Source: Blasia pusilla (taxonomy: Eukaryota > Marchantiophyta > Marchantiopsida > Blasiales). From it: 64,000 bases of DNA. A program made the position numbers and the translations under genes. Positions within the stretch are counted from its first letter, which is position 1, and every line of letters starts with the position of its first letter. Below, piece after piece: positions 1 to 9,725 of this stretch. Where the stretch lies: the NCBI GenBank assembly GCA_050084515.1, contig CM114272.1, positions 31,310,001 through 31,374,000 of the forward strand, in the 5' to 3' direction. The notes under the pieces are model-generated. The model made no database searches, was not told where the DNA came from, and saw nothing but the letters and a program-made list of their open reading frames with translations.

Positions 1-777
1 AGCCCAAGAACCCTAACCCCTTCAATGTAGATGGGGAAATCAGAAGTAGGTGGGGTGAATGTTGAGGGAAGGCATGATGGAGACCATACTCCACATTTAC
101 TAGGTTCGGCTTTAAGGTCTAAGAAAGAGAGTTGCTCCACGAAATGGGTATAAGCGGGAACCACTTTAGAAGGAGGACCTATAATGTGAGTGTCATCAAC
201 GATAGAGGGGAAAAGACAAGCTGGAAAAGCTTGCGCTGATGCTTGAAGAGCACGAAAATGGGCAATGGCAAAGAATGGGCCAAACATAGAATCACCTTGA
301 CGTGTGCCACAAGCCGCTTATAGAATACTATATTCCCCATGTAGCATGATGAGAATAGATAATGGGCGTATCATAGGCAAAGAAGGACTGAACAAATGGA
401 ATGGGACTAGCAAGTTGTCCTCTTGCATAACGTAACTCCGTAAAGATGGCCACAAGAGAAACTGAATTGAATGCGCTAGCCACATCGACTTGAATTGCTA
501 CCCATTCTGGATGAATATCAAGAGTGGAGCAAATCCTATGCACCACAACCTCACAATCTCCACGAGTTGCCACTCCAAATTGATGAGGGAATAAGTGGGC
601 ACTAAAATGAGGATGAAATAACAAGAACAAGGATCGACTAACCAAGTGGTATAAAACCTCTCCAATAGCCAAAGGCCGGACACTTGAAGGAGGCTTATCC
701 ATAGCCAACAAACGAAGAGCCCCTAAGAGCCTAGATATAGAGAATGGGAGACGACCTGCCGCAATATGTGCATACAC
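1..777 (-). pseudogene. LINE-like reverse transcriptase domain, broken and cut by the window edge
   Basis: Reading the minus strand, the fingers/palm part of a non-LTR type reverse transcriptase can be followed from about 777 down to base 1. Visible blocks are VRPLAIGEVLYHLVSR, then motif A as DVASAFNSV near 450-480, then, after a stop at about 327, motif B as GTRQGDSMFGPFFAIAH (about 260-310) and motif C as SIVDDTHIIGP (about 190-215), where V replaces the usual aromatic or A before DD. A segment with SKCGVWSPS follows, as is usual after the DD block. The stop between motifs A and B breaks the frame, so this copy is not functional as it stands. The protein continues beyond the left edge of the window. 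RVT_1-type reverse transcriptase is clear; the exact LINE clade is not. Confidence 0.75.
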
Positions 778-837
778 CTTATATAGAGAGACAAAGCCAC
801 TTGCTGAATCTGTCAGGATAAAGCAATCACAAAGATG

Positions 838-2105
838 CTAAAAAACCATCAATGATAGCCCGCTTGCTGATAAGCGAGGAGTATGAAGAAAACCCCTTGT
901 GAAAACCTCAAAGTCAAGCTTTAAGTCAAGGTCCGTTGTATAGTGTTCCACAAAATGTGGTGCATCACCACTTGAAGGAGGGTGAAGAGCTTCTAAGAGA
1001 GCCACTGTTTCCGCACTTGGAACCGTTGGAGAGAGAGGATCCAATGCTCGAGCTGCACGTGAAAACTCACCAACTTGCCCCAAAATTAGACTTTGTCGAA
1101 GGCGTTGTATTGAAGGCCTCCCATGATTGGCGTGTTGAGTGGGATGAGCCAAAGCTAAGGCCTCTGTTTGAAGTACATGCTCATTCTAAAGATTCTCCCA
1201 ATCCCTAGACATAAAGCGCTAAATACGTGTGGAGGTTTCACGATGACCCGTCGCATCATCCCTTGGAGGGAGGACTAAAATCCATTGTGGGAAGAGTAAT
1301 AGGAGATACCAAGCATTGATATCTGTGGGATAACGCGCTAACCTTTCTAATGGGAAAAGCAAAGCTTATTGGGTGATGGGGCGAAGAGCAATAGGAATGC
1401 GAGTATAGAGTCTAGGATGAGGAAGACCTGGATGGAAAGATTGAAAGAGATCAATTTGGCTTAACCACGTCCACGCAATTGTTGTAAGGAGTGCAGTAGG
1501 AGGTGGTAACGGGTACGGGATTGAAGGCCCATGCATGGATCGAAAATACCGCTAATGTCTTTTGATCCCATTAGGAGCAAACTCCTTACCGCGGATATGC
1601 AACGAACCTTTGGTACAAATGCATAAGTTGAAGGGTTACAAGGAGAGGATGTGGGAGTTGCAAGAGGTGATGATAGACGATGATGAGGGGGTAAGTAGGT
1701 CGGGGAAGGAGAAGGAGGAAGAGGGGAAATAAGGGTAGAATAGATGGGAGTTGGAAGCAAGGGCATAGATGAGATATGTGGGGATGGCAAAGTAGTAGGA
1801 TTCGGTAATAATGGATCAAGATTAGGCTCAATAGGACAAGACGAAGAGGGGAGAAGAGGAGAATCTGGAAGAAATGTAGTGAGTGTAATGGGTGTATTAG
1901 TATATGGAGGAAAATGGCGAGATCTCTGATGAGGAGGTGAACCAAGGGGAGAGGTTTCGACTATAGGAGGGCGTTTAAAACCAAAGAAGCGAGTAGATCG
2001 AAAATCCAACTCCATCTCTGATGACATAAAAGCAAAGGTAGGCAAATCATCAAAGACAAGAGAAGACATATGAAACGTGGTTTGGAGAAAGCATGAGGGT
2101 AACAA
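838..2105 (-). pseudogene. Upstream part of the LINE-like ORF, with a Pro/Ser-rich segment
   Basis: Two open segments precede the reverse transcriptase on the same strand. The one at 1,461-2,105 (214 codons) is very rich in Pro, Ser, Thr and Leu in its middle (about residues 60-160) and reads like a low-complexity linker. The one at 838-1,152 (104 codons) contains a helical-looking stretch (RQSLILGQVGEFSRAARAL) followed by a TVALLEALHPPSS segment, the kind of region that precedes the RT domain in this type of element. Stops and frame changes separate the two from each other and from the RT. I see no endonuclease motif. Assignment rests on position and strand, not on a recognised domain. Confidence 0.4.
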
Positions 2106-2670
2106 GCAAAATAAAAGTAGTGGAACCCGTCCAAAAGAAATTTAGATGGAGAGAATAAGATTAGGCAATACCAAATTTATGATTGAAAGTTACATAAGAA
2201 ATATGAAAAGAAATTGAAAAAGAAAAGTGATCTATATGGTATCAAAAGAGGTGGCTTAAGAATATAAATTTCTAATGTCTTTAAGGAGATAGCAAATGTA
2301 TTTAGGGGCGAAACAATAAGGTAAAGAGTTGAAAGAGCAAGATAAACGTTCACAAGGAATTGACCAAAAAAACCCGTACCCAAAAATAGGCGCCTACAGA
2401 GGAGGAAGAAAAACTAGAAAACCTACTTAGTACGAAAAGAATGAGCTTAGTACGAAAAGAATGAGCTCGACAAGACGATCGAAACAAGAACAAACACGTC
2501 CAAAACCGACACTCTAGGAGAAAGTCATGAAAGAAATGGGAAACACCAAAAAAGAGGATGTGAGGAGAAAGTGAACCACCCACCAATGACTACTATGAAG
2601 GAATGATCGAGTTCGTAATGTTGGGCCTAGCCCATATCAAAAGATTGAGAAAAGCAAGAGGAATCCCTTA
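2106..2670. other. Unassigned sequence between LINE remains and gypsy E1, with a 20-bp tandem duplication
   Basis: No domain is recognisable here. A perfect 20-bp unit starting TTAGTACGAAAAG is present twice in tandem at 2,427-2,446 and 2,447-2,466. The right end, about 2,670, is where similarity to the other gypsy copies begins abruptly. Confidence 0.5.
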
Positions 2671-2683
2671 AGAACTACCAATG

Positions 2684-3270
2684 CTATGTACATCTAGGAC
2701 ACATCCATCGTCCCTGAAGAACCCTAGTGAGAGGTGGCGTCAAACATGCCATATGCCATCCTCTCGAACATCCATCACAGACTAGCACAGTGGTTGTACC
2801 ATGGGTGGAACCACACAACATACACGGCAAGCCGGCAGGAACTATTTGCTAAGCTCGAATCAACTATACCTTCAATGTTTGGAAGATAACATGGCGCACA
2901 GTTATGCACATGGTCTTTCCAAACCATACCATCGCGTCCCTCCAATAAGAGAACACCGGATGGAAAAACCTCACGCACTCTCAAGATGGTACGCCTTGCA
3001 ATCACATCCAAGGTCGTGGATGCCGTTTGCTGCAAGTAGACATAGTCTCCCTGATGAAACCTCCGGATAGTAGGTCGATAACCACCTCCCCGAATAATCA
3101 CATACCTCAATGTATCCTGATGTTGCGCAATCGCCAAGTTCTCAAACGCCATGGGCATCACTCTCCGAAACAACTCAGCCCTCTAAGAACATGCTTGCAT
3201 CCATACATCAGGGTCATCAAGGTTCATCGCCTCACCAACATCTTGACGAATGGCCATAGGTAAATCTGGC
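2684..3270 (-). pseudogene. E1 integrase C-terminus and C4HC3 PHD finger (end of polyprotein)
   Basis: From 3,173 downward the frame reads an integrase tail (RFHQGDYVYLQQ, then TILRVREVFPSGVLLLEGRDG), a GPY/F-like barrel that usually follows the integrase core. After a +/-1 frame change near 2,825 a complete PHD-finger pattern follows at 2,684-2,824: CxxC (CMLC), ten residues, CxxC (CDGC), four residues, H-x2-C (HMAC), then W-x-CxxC (WMCPRC) and the stop. All eight zinc ligands are present, more than in the two other copies, where the first Cys has become Tyr. PHD fingers of this type bind histone H3 tails; a role in target choice is only an inference. Outside this block the copy is disrupted. 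Confidence 0.8.
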
Positions 3271-4219
3271 TCTCGGCCATACAAAAGAAAGTACGGTGAG
3301 AAAGACGCTAAGGATGCCTGCTTGCTGAATCTATATCCCATCGCCAACCACGGCAACTGGAGGTCCCAATCTTCTAGGTGACCTCTCTACAAGCCATACT
3401 TGCGTAGTCCTCTCTTCACCATTTGTACAACCCGCTCCGCTAGTCCATCCGTCTTAGGATGATCTCGCGAAGTAGAGGTCGATCAGTGCCTTATCACACA
3501 AGGCCTGAAACTCCCCGCGGAACTCTGTACCCTGGTCTATCAACACCTAAGCTGATGCACCGTAATGACTCAACACCCGATCTAGGAAGGCATATGCTAC
3601 TCCCTCACTTGCTTTGTCAGGCAATGCAACCAACTCTATCCACTTCGAGAAGCGATCGACCATCACTAACACATAACGACTATAGGGCTCTGTCAAAGGC
3701 AAAAGTCTGCAAAATCCAAACTCTATCTATAACCTAAACCCATGATCGTAAGTGGATGCAACTGTGGAGTCGGAGCATTGAACGATGCTCGGACTCAATC
3801 ACACACCATGCATCTGACAACAAACAGTTGAACGTCAGTCTGCATGCCTCGCCACCAATACTGAATCTAGAGGAAGCTGTAAGTCTGCTTCAAATGACCC
3901 AAATCCTTGTGGGCATGACGCACCAAATGTGCTCTTTGCAAAGGATGAGGCACTACACGTACTCTACCATCCTCCCACACTCGCAACATATGTGTCCTCT
4001 CCCACCGAAACCGTCTGGCTTGCTGTAGGATCTGATCCCCCTCTCTAGCATCCACTGTGCTCGCGACGCTACCAGTAGCAGGTATTCCAAGACCACTCCA
4101 ACGTCGTGAATTTCTGGGCCACCTATCGTCTCCTCACCGACCTCTAGATCTAAGGACTCTCTATCAGACCTAGCCATCGAAGTCTCAACAATCTGGTTCT
4201 CCATAGCCAACAAGCCCAA
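3271..4219 (-). pseudogene. E1 integrase core and zinc-binding region, heavily decayed
   Basis: This is the counterpart of the better preserved integrase of E2 at 20,273-21,220. The segment at 3,867-4,055 keeps the start of the H2C2 region (HLVRHAHKDLGHLKQTYSFL), and nucleotide similarity to E2 runs through the whole interval, including the region of the TDQG motif near 3,480-3,540. Frames are broken several times and no open integrase core is left. Confidence 0.65.
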
Positions 4220-4329
4220 ATAGGCTGACGCATGCCATCATGGCATCAACTCCTCATCACTCTCATCGTGCCAGTGGCATCTCGTTGACTCGGGCATGGG
4301 TTACGGCTCAAACCATCTGCATCCTGGTT

Positions 4330-4770
4330 TAGCGTCCTAGGTCTATGCACCACTTGGAAGTCATATTCCTACAATAAAAGAGCCCACCTCACAAGCTTTC
4401 TTGTAAGCTTGTCGGACTCCATCAATCACTTAAGTGGCTAATGATGGTAAAGGGATTGCCGATTAGATAACATCTGAAATGTTCGACAATCCACACTGCA
4501 GCCAAGCACTTACCCTCATACGAGCTATACTTTGCCTCTGTAGCATTGTTCGAGCGACTAACGTAAGCCACCAAGAACTCTCTACCATCATCGTCATGCT
4601 GGGTGAGCACGGCTCTAAGCCCCAACATGCTCCAATCAGTATGCAACTGGAAAGGACGCACCCTCATCGGACTCCTCAATATAGGCACGGACGTCAATCT
4701 ATCCTTGAGCATCTAAATTGCTCTCTCCTACTCATCCCCCGAGTGCTTTTCTGATCCATCTTGGTCAACA
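4330..4770 (-). pseudogene. E1 RNase H domain
   Basis: The open segment at 4,422-4,712 gives MLKDRLTSVPILRSPMR, then LHTDWSMLGLRAVLTQHDDDG and FLVAYVSRSNNATEAKYSSYEGKCLAAVWIVEHFRCYL. This is the RNase H connection of Ty3/gypsy polymerases, with the first catalytic Asp in HTDWS and the Glu in YEGKC. The frame is broken downstream of ISHLSD. It lies between reverse transcriptase and integrase as expected. Confidence 0.75.
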
Positions 4771-5720
4771 AGATCAGCGGCTTCGTAATCAAGCTGAAAC
4801 CCTTGACGTACCATCAATAGAAGTTTGCCAATCCCATGAATGTACGAACTCGACTCACATCTCTAGGGCGTGGAATGTGTGAAATAGCCTCTACCTTTGT
4901 CTAGTGAACACCAAGGCCGTGTGGGTATATCGTATGACCCAAGTACTCAATCTGGTTGTAGAAGAACTTGCACTTTCCTAGATGTAGCTTCAACTTAGGT
5001 AACTGCAATCGTGAAAACACCTCCTCTAGATGTCGCTCATGCTCCTCAACCGTGGTGCTAAAGACTACGATGTCATCAATATAACACCTAGCAAAATCCA
5101 GACCTGCCAAGATCCTATCCATGACCCTCTGAAACTCAGCCGATGCCTTCTTTAACCCAAATGGTAAGAACCGCCACTAGTGCAACCAATCCTTCCCGTG
5201 AGGATCGATGCCCCAAAATGTCGTCTTCTGCCTGTCCTCCAATCTGATAGGCAGCAGATGGTATCCGGCTCGAAGATCTAACGAACTGAAGATCTTTGCA
5301 TGCCCAATAGCATCAAAGATATCCTCAAGAGTGGGCATGGCATACCTATCGGACTTCGTCTACCAATTCATAGGTCGATAATCTCCACACATCCGCCTAT
5401 CCGTCCAGTTGCCATGCACATCCTTCTTGGCGGGCATGATAGTGGCAGATGCATACTCTCCATGCGACATCTTCACTAGTCCTGTTCCAACCAAGTCCTC
5501 GCTCCTACTCTGAATCAGAGCCCTCTCCATGTCACTCTACCTAAAGGGTCGTTGAAAGATCGGTGTGTCACTCGACAACTCAATGTGGATCCATGGACCC
5601 TTCTGCGTACCCAAATCATGCATACTAAATGCAAAATAACTCCTATAACTCCTAAGGAACTAGTGTATCCGGCGTTGCTCTCCTCCTGTCAACTAAGGGC
5701 CGATATCTGGCTCCCAAGTC
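4771..5720 (-). pseudogene. E1 reverse transcriptase domain
   Basis: The segment at 4,901-5,122 carries the active-site box CYIDDIVVFS (codons near 5,070-5,085) followed by HLGKCKFFYNQIEYLGHTI, the palm/thumb signature of Ty3/gypsy reverse transcriptases. Upstream, nucleotide similarity to E2 covers the KKDVHGNWTD..RMCGDYR region in broken frames (about 5,330-5,470). Two catalytic Asp residues of YIDD are intact, but stops interrupt the domain, so it cannot be expressed as one polyprotein. Confidence 0.8.
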
Positions 5721-6214
5721 TCCATTGTGAGTACGGTAGGACTCTTCAGTGCGGGTGTCGATGGTTGCTATGGTGCAACCCCGTCTCGGACAACAAAACT
5801 CGATTGCTCACCTACATCCAACTGCAAAATTGGATCTTCATGTGCAGTACCCGGAACCACGCTTAATGCTGTGGCTACCATCTCCTGGCGTACGTGCAAA
5901 ACATCCCAAGAAGTCCAAGGATGTCTCTCCCGATCACCCTTGGTGTATCAATCTCCTCAAGTCTCGTCCCCAGCCACTACCTCAACCATCTCGGTGGGCA
6001 TGGGGCTTATCAACGCAACTGTTATGATCTGTTGCATCCTCAAACGACGCTGCTCAGCTACTCTTAAGCTGAAAATTCATGTCAAGCAGTTTAGGTCCAT
6101 CGCCTCACCCAAGACATGACGTCGTGATGTCTATGATAGTGACGGTACTACCGCCACTCATGTGGAGAATCCCATCGCTCGCTCTCGCTCATCGACGTTG
6201 GGCTCCATCAAGCT
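5721..6214 (-). other. E1 linker between methyltransferase and reverse transcriptase
   Basis: This stretch has nucleotide similarity to 22,980-23,460 and 53,460-53,940 in the E2 copies. No domain is recognised on the minus strand; the open frames seen on the plus strand are antisense to the element. Confidence 0.5.
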
Positions 6215-7080
6215 CTATACCTGGTCATCCCAAATCAAGCCAGGTCCGGCCTCCTTAAATGTATAGGAAGCAGGAAAACTCACCAATGTGGGTAAGGCTG
6301 CTTGTGGCATGCCAATCCTGTTGACCACAGTCAGCGACGGTCGATCATCTAGCCTCATTGCTTGTGATTGACGGCCTGAATCCAATATAGAATCCACCAA
6401 CAAATCAGAGGGGCACTCCACTCTCGCATATGCCCTCCGCAACACGTCGTGTGGTACCAAGTTGGTCCACCAAAGACGCGGGCGATATGCTCGTGAACCC
6501 ACACTCGCTGCATCAACAAAACTTCCGGGCCAATCCATGCGCGCACCTAATGTGCACTTGTCACCATACGGAACCTCGAATCGCCCAAAATTGGTACAAC
6601 CTCTAGAATCTATGCTAGAGGATGAGACTTATGCTCTTGCAAGTGTCGCAAGATCCGCATCATCTCCCAAAACAACCTGGAATGAGAGTCAGCTAATCCG
6701 CTACCCCGTCCAGCACTCGATTGGCTCTGATATTGCCAACCAGCAATGACCAACTCTATGGTCCCTACCCGCTCCAAGTCCTACGCCTCCAACAATGAAA
6801 TGTCCCTCGGTAGGGAACTCTGGTAACCCTGAATGGCGGACGCAAACAACTAGTCCGGAAAATGGAGGCGTAACTACGCCACATGGTGAAGTGAAGCGCA
6901 CCTCACAACATCATCAATCTCCATATACAGGTACTACTGCACGCGCACTCTAGCCTGCAAAACAACAGCTAACCTAGTGCTGATCCCTCCAAAGAGATCC
7001 AACATCCAAATACCCTTCTCTGGGATGCACCACACAATCGGGGTGACGTCCAAAGGGGTTAGAGTAGCACTCCTGGCTAC
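6215..7080 (-). pseudogene. E1 C5-cytosine DNA methyltransferase domain (catalytic Cys replaced)
   Basis: The minus strand reads a cytosine-5 methyltransferase in canonical motif order. Motif I (AdoMet binding) is LDLFGGIST at about 6,976-7,002. Then come EIDDVVR and RVGTIELVIAGW, and the motif IV site reads GWQYQSQSSAGRG (6,727-6,741 and on), where the family has PCQ. SRLFWEMMRIL follows. Motif VI reads ILEVVP (6,592-6,609) where ILENVP is usual, and motif VIII is RPRLWWTNL (6,458-6,484). The tail is LPTLVSFPASYTFKEAGPGLIWDD. Order I-IV-VI-VIII fits the DNMT1/DNMT3/CMT arrangement, not the rearranged DRM type. A frame change near 6,540 and several stops break it. The replaced Cys argues against activity of this copy. 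Confidence 0.85.
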
Positions 7081-7383
7081 CTGGAGTTCCTATGACCCGT
7101 CACATTCTGGTGCACACGTCTTGCTCCATGCCGTCCGCACATGCTCAATGGCTAAGCATCGAAGCTCCTCAATCGAGCCCCAAAGCGGCACCTCTCCTCC
7201 ACGGAGTGATGCGGCTACCATGACGCTTCTCTCCATAGAAATGTAAGGAACGGGAGTATCCTTAGCATGAACATGTCCCTCAATCAAATCACTAGGCCAA
7301 GTGATGGCACTGCTAAATGCTACTAAGGTCGCCATCTCTCCTGGCCGTTGCTCGATCACAACACCTGTGAATCGAATGGGTAA
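7081..7383 (-). pseudogene. E1 conserved linker between protease and methyltransferase
   Basis: The open frame over 7,090-7,359 contains SMERSVMVAASLRGGEVPLWG and EELRCLAIEHVRTAW, conserved in E2 at 36,240-36,400. I do not recognise a domain. In E2 this linker is joined almost directly to the protease because about 390 bp are deleted there. Confidence 0.5.
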
Positions 7384-8238
7384 TCAGCGAAGGCGCCCAT
7401 CACTTGACTGCCATCCTCGTCTATAGGACGCTGACTCCTCCCAGTAATCCAAGGAAAACCCCATCGGATATAACAATGCTCCACCAACCAAGATGTTGTA
7501 GGATTCTGCATCAATCAGTATCGCCTTGGCTTGCACCACGGACTTATCTATAGGATGTCTCGGGCGAATCCTCACCACAACCTCCTGTCGGGTGATATAC
7601 TGTGTGGTACTCGCTCCACCCAAGGATGTCTATATCTGAAATGGATAATGCTCCACATCAGCTCTCGTCAAGCCCAATCCTCTAAATGACGCTTTCCCCA
7701 ACATCAGGGGTTGCGATCGTGAACCCAACAAGGAATGCTGCGGACTAAAAGCTCTACCTCCTGGACTCACCAAGTGGAAGACCTCTCCTCGATCATCCAG
7801 CAACACAACACCGGGAGAAGCAATGGCACGCTCTATCGCGGGTCTAGGCGGCATCTCCGCCATCCTAGCAGCCGCAGCCTGCCATGAATCTGACATGGAT
7901 GGCTCGAGCATCCGCTCCAAGGGCAGGTCCATCACCTCCTCTACAATCACCTCTAAACGTGATGTAGAAACTCCAATTCCACGCTCACATAGCGTAGCGG
8001 CTAGCCGGAAAACCTCGACGGGCGTACCTCCCAACGTCATAACATCGAAAGTAGTAAAGAGCGGAGCACGGTAAACCATTGTGGCCGCCCCCAACATTGT
8101 ACTCGACACATGCTCCTCTTGAGCATCAACAATACGAGTCATTGCATTTGCTTCTCCCATCGCCCTCCGTGTTTGCACACCAATAACATCACCAACTCTT
8201 CGAGAACTCTGATCATGACCCATCGATGGGATCCTCAT
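7384..8238 (-). pseudogene. E1 retropepsin-like protease and preceding linker
   Basis: Two open segments, 7,630-8,238 and 7,384-7,623, together read a retroviral-type aspartic protease region. Recognisable blocks are VVLLDDRGEVFHLVS at the active-site position (family D-T/S-G, here D-D-R-G), PLMLGKASFRGLGLTRADVE, IRPRHPIDKSV and the C-terminal ILVGGALLYPMGFSLDYW that is typical of gypsy proteases. The missing T/S-G and a stop between the segments suggest an inactive copy. It sits between the nucleocapsid knuckles and the methyltransferase. Confidence 0.65.
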
Positions 8239-8457
8239 CGCCTTAGATAACCTAAAAGACTGAGGAAGCCTAGTCTGTTTCTTGGCTTCCCCTTGCTATA
8301 GATCCAAGTCTACGGCTACTCCACTCGTCACAACTGCGGCGGCCTCCATCTGGGCGACTCCGCACATCCAACCAGGATCCTCCATATCTATGGCTGCTCC
8401 ATATGATGTCGATGCCACGGATCCGGCATTGGGTAACCTCAATGCCATATTGGCAAT

Positions 8458-8916
8458 CTACTCCTGTAGATTTTGTATCTGAGGAACCATCCCAGCCTCA
8501 CGTTGGGCACCTCCCTCGACGCATCTAGGTGGTGGGAGTCTACCTCCTCCACGGGCATCTCCACCATCTTGTCGAGCTACTCCAACTCCTCGTCCTCCAA
8601 TGAGACCACTTGGTGCACGTCCTCTAGGCCCACCTCTACCAGCAACTCGCTTTGGTGCCCTCTCTGGCCCTCGGTCTGGACGTAACTCAGGGTGTAAATT
8701 GAAAAACCTGGGGTGTGTGTGACCATATCTTTGATAATAATCACAATGATAACCTCTTGGTGCAGCACCATCTCCTCCTCCATGTTGAGGCACACGTCCA
8801 TGACCTTGACGAGTGCAATCGCGTTGATGATGGGCTCCATCATATGACCAACAAGTAACAGTAGGCGGCTGCTGCTGAGCCGCATATGAAGGTGTAGGTC
8901 TAACATCGCATACCAT
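8458..8916 (-). pseudogene. E1 nucleocapsid with two damaged zinc knuckles
   Basis: The frame reads CWSYDGAHHQRDC (8,815-8,853) and CDYYQRYGHTHPRFF (8,704-8,745). In E2 the same positions read CWSC..H..C and CDYC..H..C, so E1 has lost three Cys residues: two by TGT-to-TAT and one by TGT-to-TTT. A Gly/Arg-rich basic tail follows (about 8,480-8,680), as in many nucleocapsids that bind genomic RNA. Confidence 0.75.
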
Positions 8917-8945
8917 GACTGGATAGCCTAAGCCTCTATCACCCC

Positions 8946-9725
8946 CTAAGTAACGTTGATCAACCGACGCGAGGGAGTGTAAACCTCACGCAAACTCTCA
9001 CGTGGGCGCCTTTGGAAGTCATGGATGCTCCGCAACTGCTCTGTCCGTACCCCTTGGTAGCTCGCCCTCAACTCAACGAAGAACTCAACCACGGGGTTGA
9101 ACCTGGGACGAACCCGAGTAGACGGTGCAACTGCTCCAGTGCCAGTGACCCCTCCTAAAACATCACTAATGGAAGAGGAAGTAGCCTCTCCTGACTCCTC
9201 CTCCTCATTTGGGAATGGCTCTGTCCATGACACATAGTGTGGGTCATAGTAGAATCGCCATGTCTCAATCTCCTCGGCATATCTGTGGGAGAACTCATGG
9301 TAATCGTCCATGGGCGCGCCCTCTAAATACGGGAACATACCATTCCATGTCGTAAACGGGTTGAACTCTCTAGAGTTTCTAGCCCACTGTGAGTCACACC
9401 AACTCCTAAACCCCACAATGAAGTCGTATAGCTTTATATTGCCTACAACCCCCGAAAACATACGCGGTCCTCTACCCCGGTCGTCCATCTCGTATGCCCA
9501 ACTAGTAGGACCACTCAATATGTACGGTGGATCACTAACACACTCCTCTACACGCTCCTCCTTGTATGAAGACGATATAAAAAGAGATCGACGTGGTCTC
9601 TCATGTGGAGACCCTCGAAACTTCGCACCACTCCGAGTAAATCCTCCAGAGCTACTCTGAAGTCCACTACCTCGTCTCTCAAAATCCGGAAAGGACGCTG
9701 TTATGGCCCTTGTGCCCCTCTCACA
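8946..9725 (-). pseudogene. E1 Gag (capsid) region
   Basis: The open frame 8,946-9,518 (190 codons) contains DFIVGFRSWCDSQ in its first part, an acidic and Ser-rich middle (FPNEEEESGEATSSS), and near the end FFVELRASYQGVRTEQLRSIHDFQRRPRESLREVYTPSRRLI. This matches the retrotransposon Gag pattern of a basic-aromatic helix followed by F-x-RRP-x-ESL. Similarity to E2 extends the frame upstream to about 9,725 (MRGAQGPSRRPFG in E2), so Gag probably starts there, though I cannot fix the start codon. Confidence 0.65.

Noticed and set aside
6215-7080. The methyltransferase as a host gene of the DRM type
   Set aside because: Motif order is I-IV-VI-VIII and not rearranged, it is flanked on both sides by gypsy domains on the same strand, and it recurs at the same place in E2.
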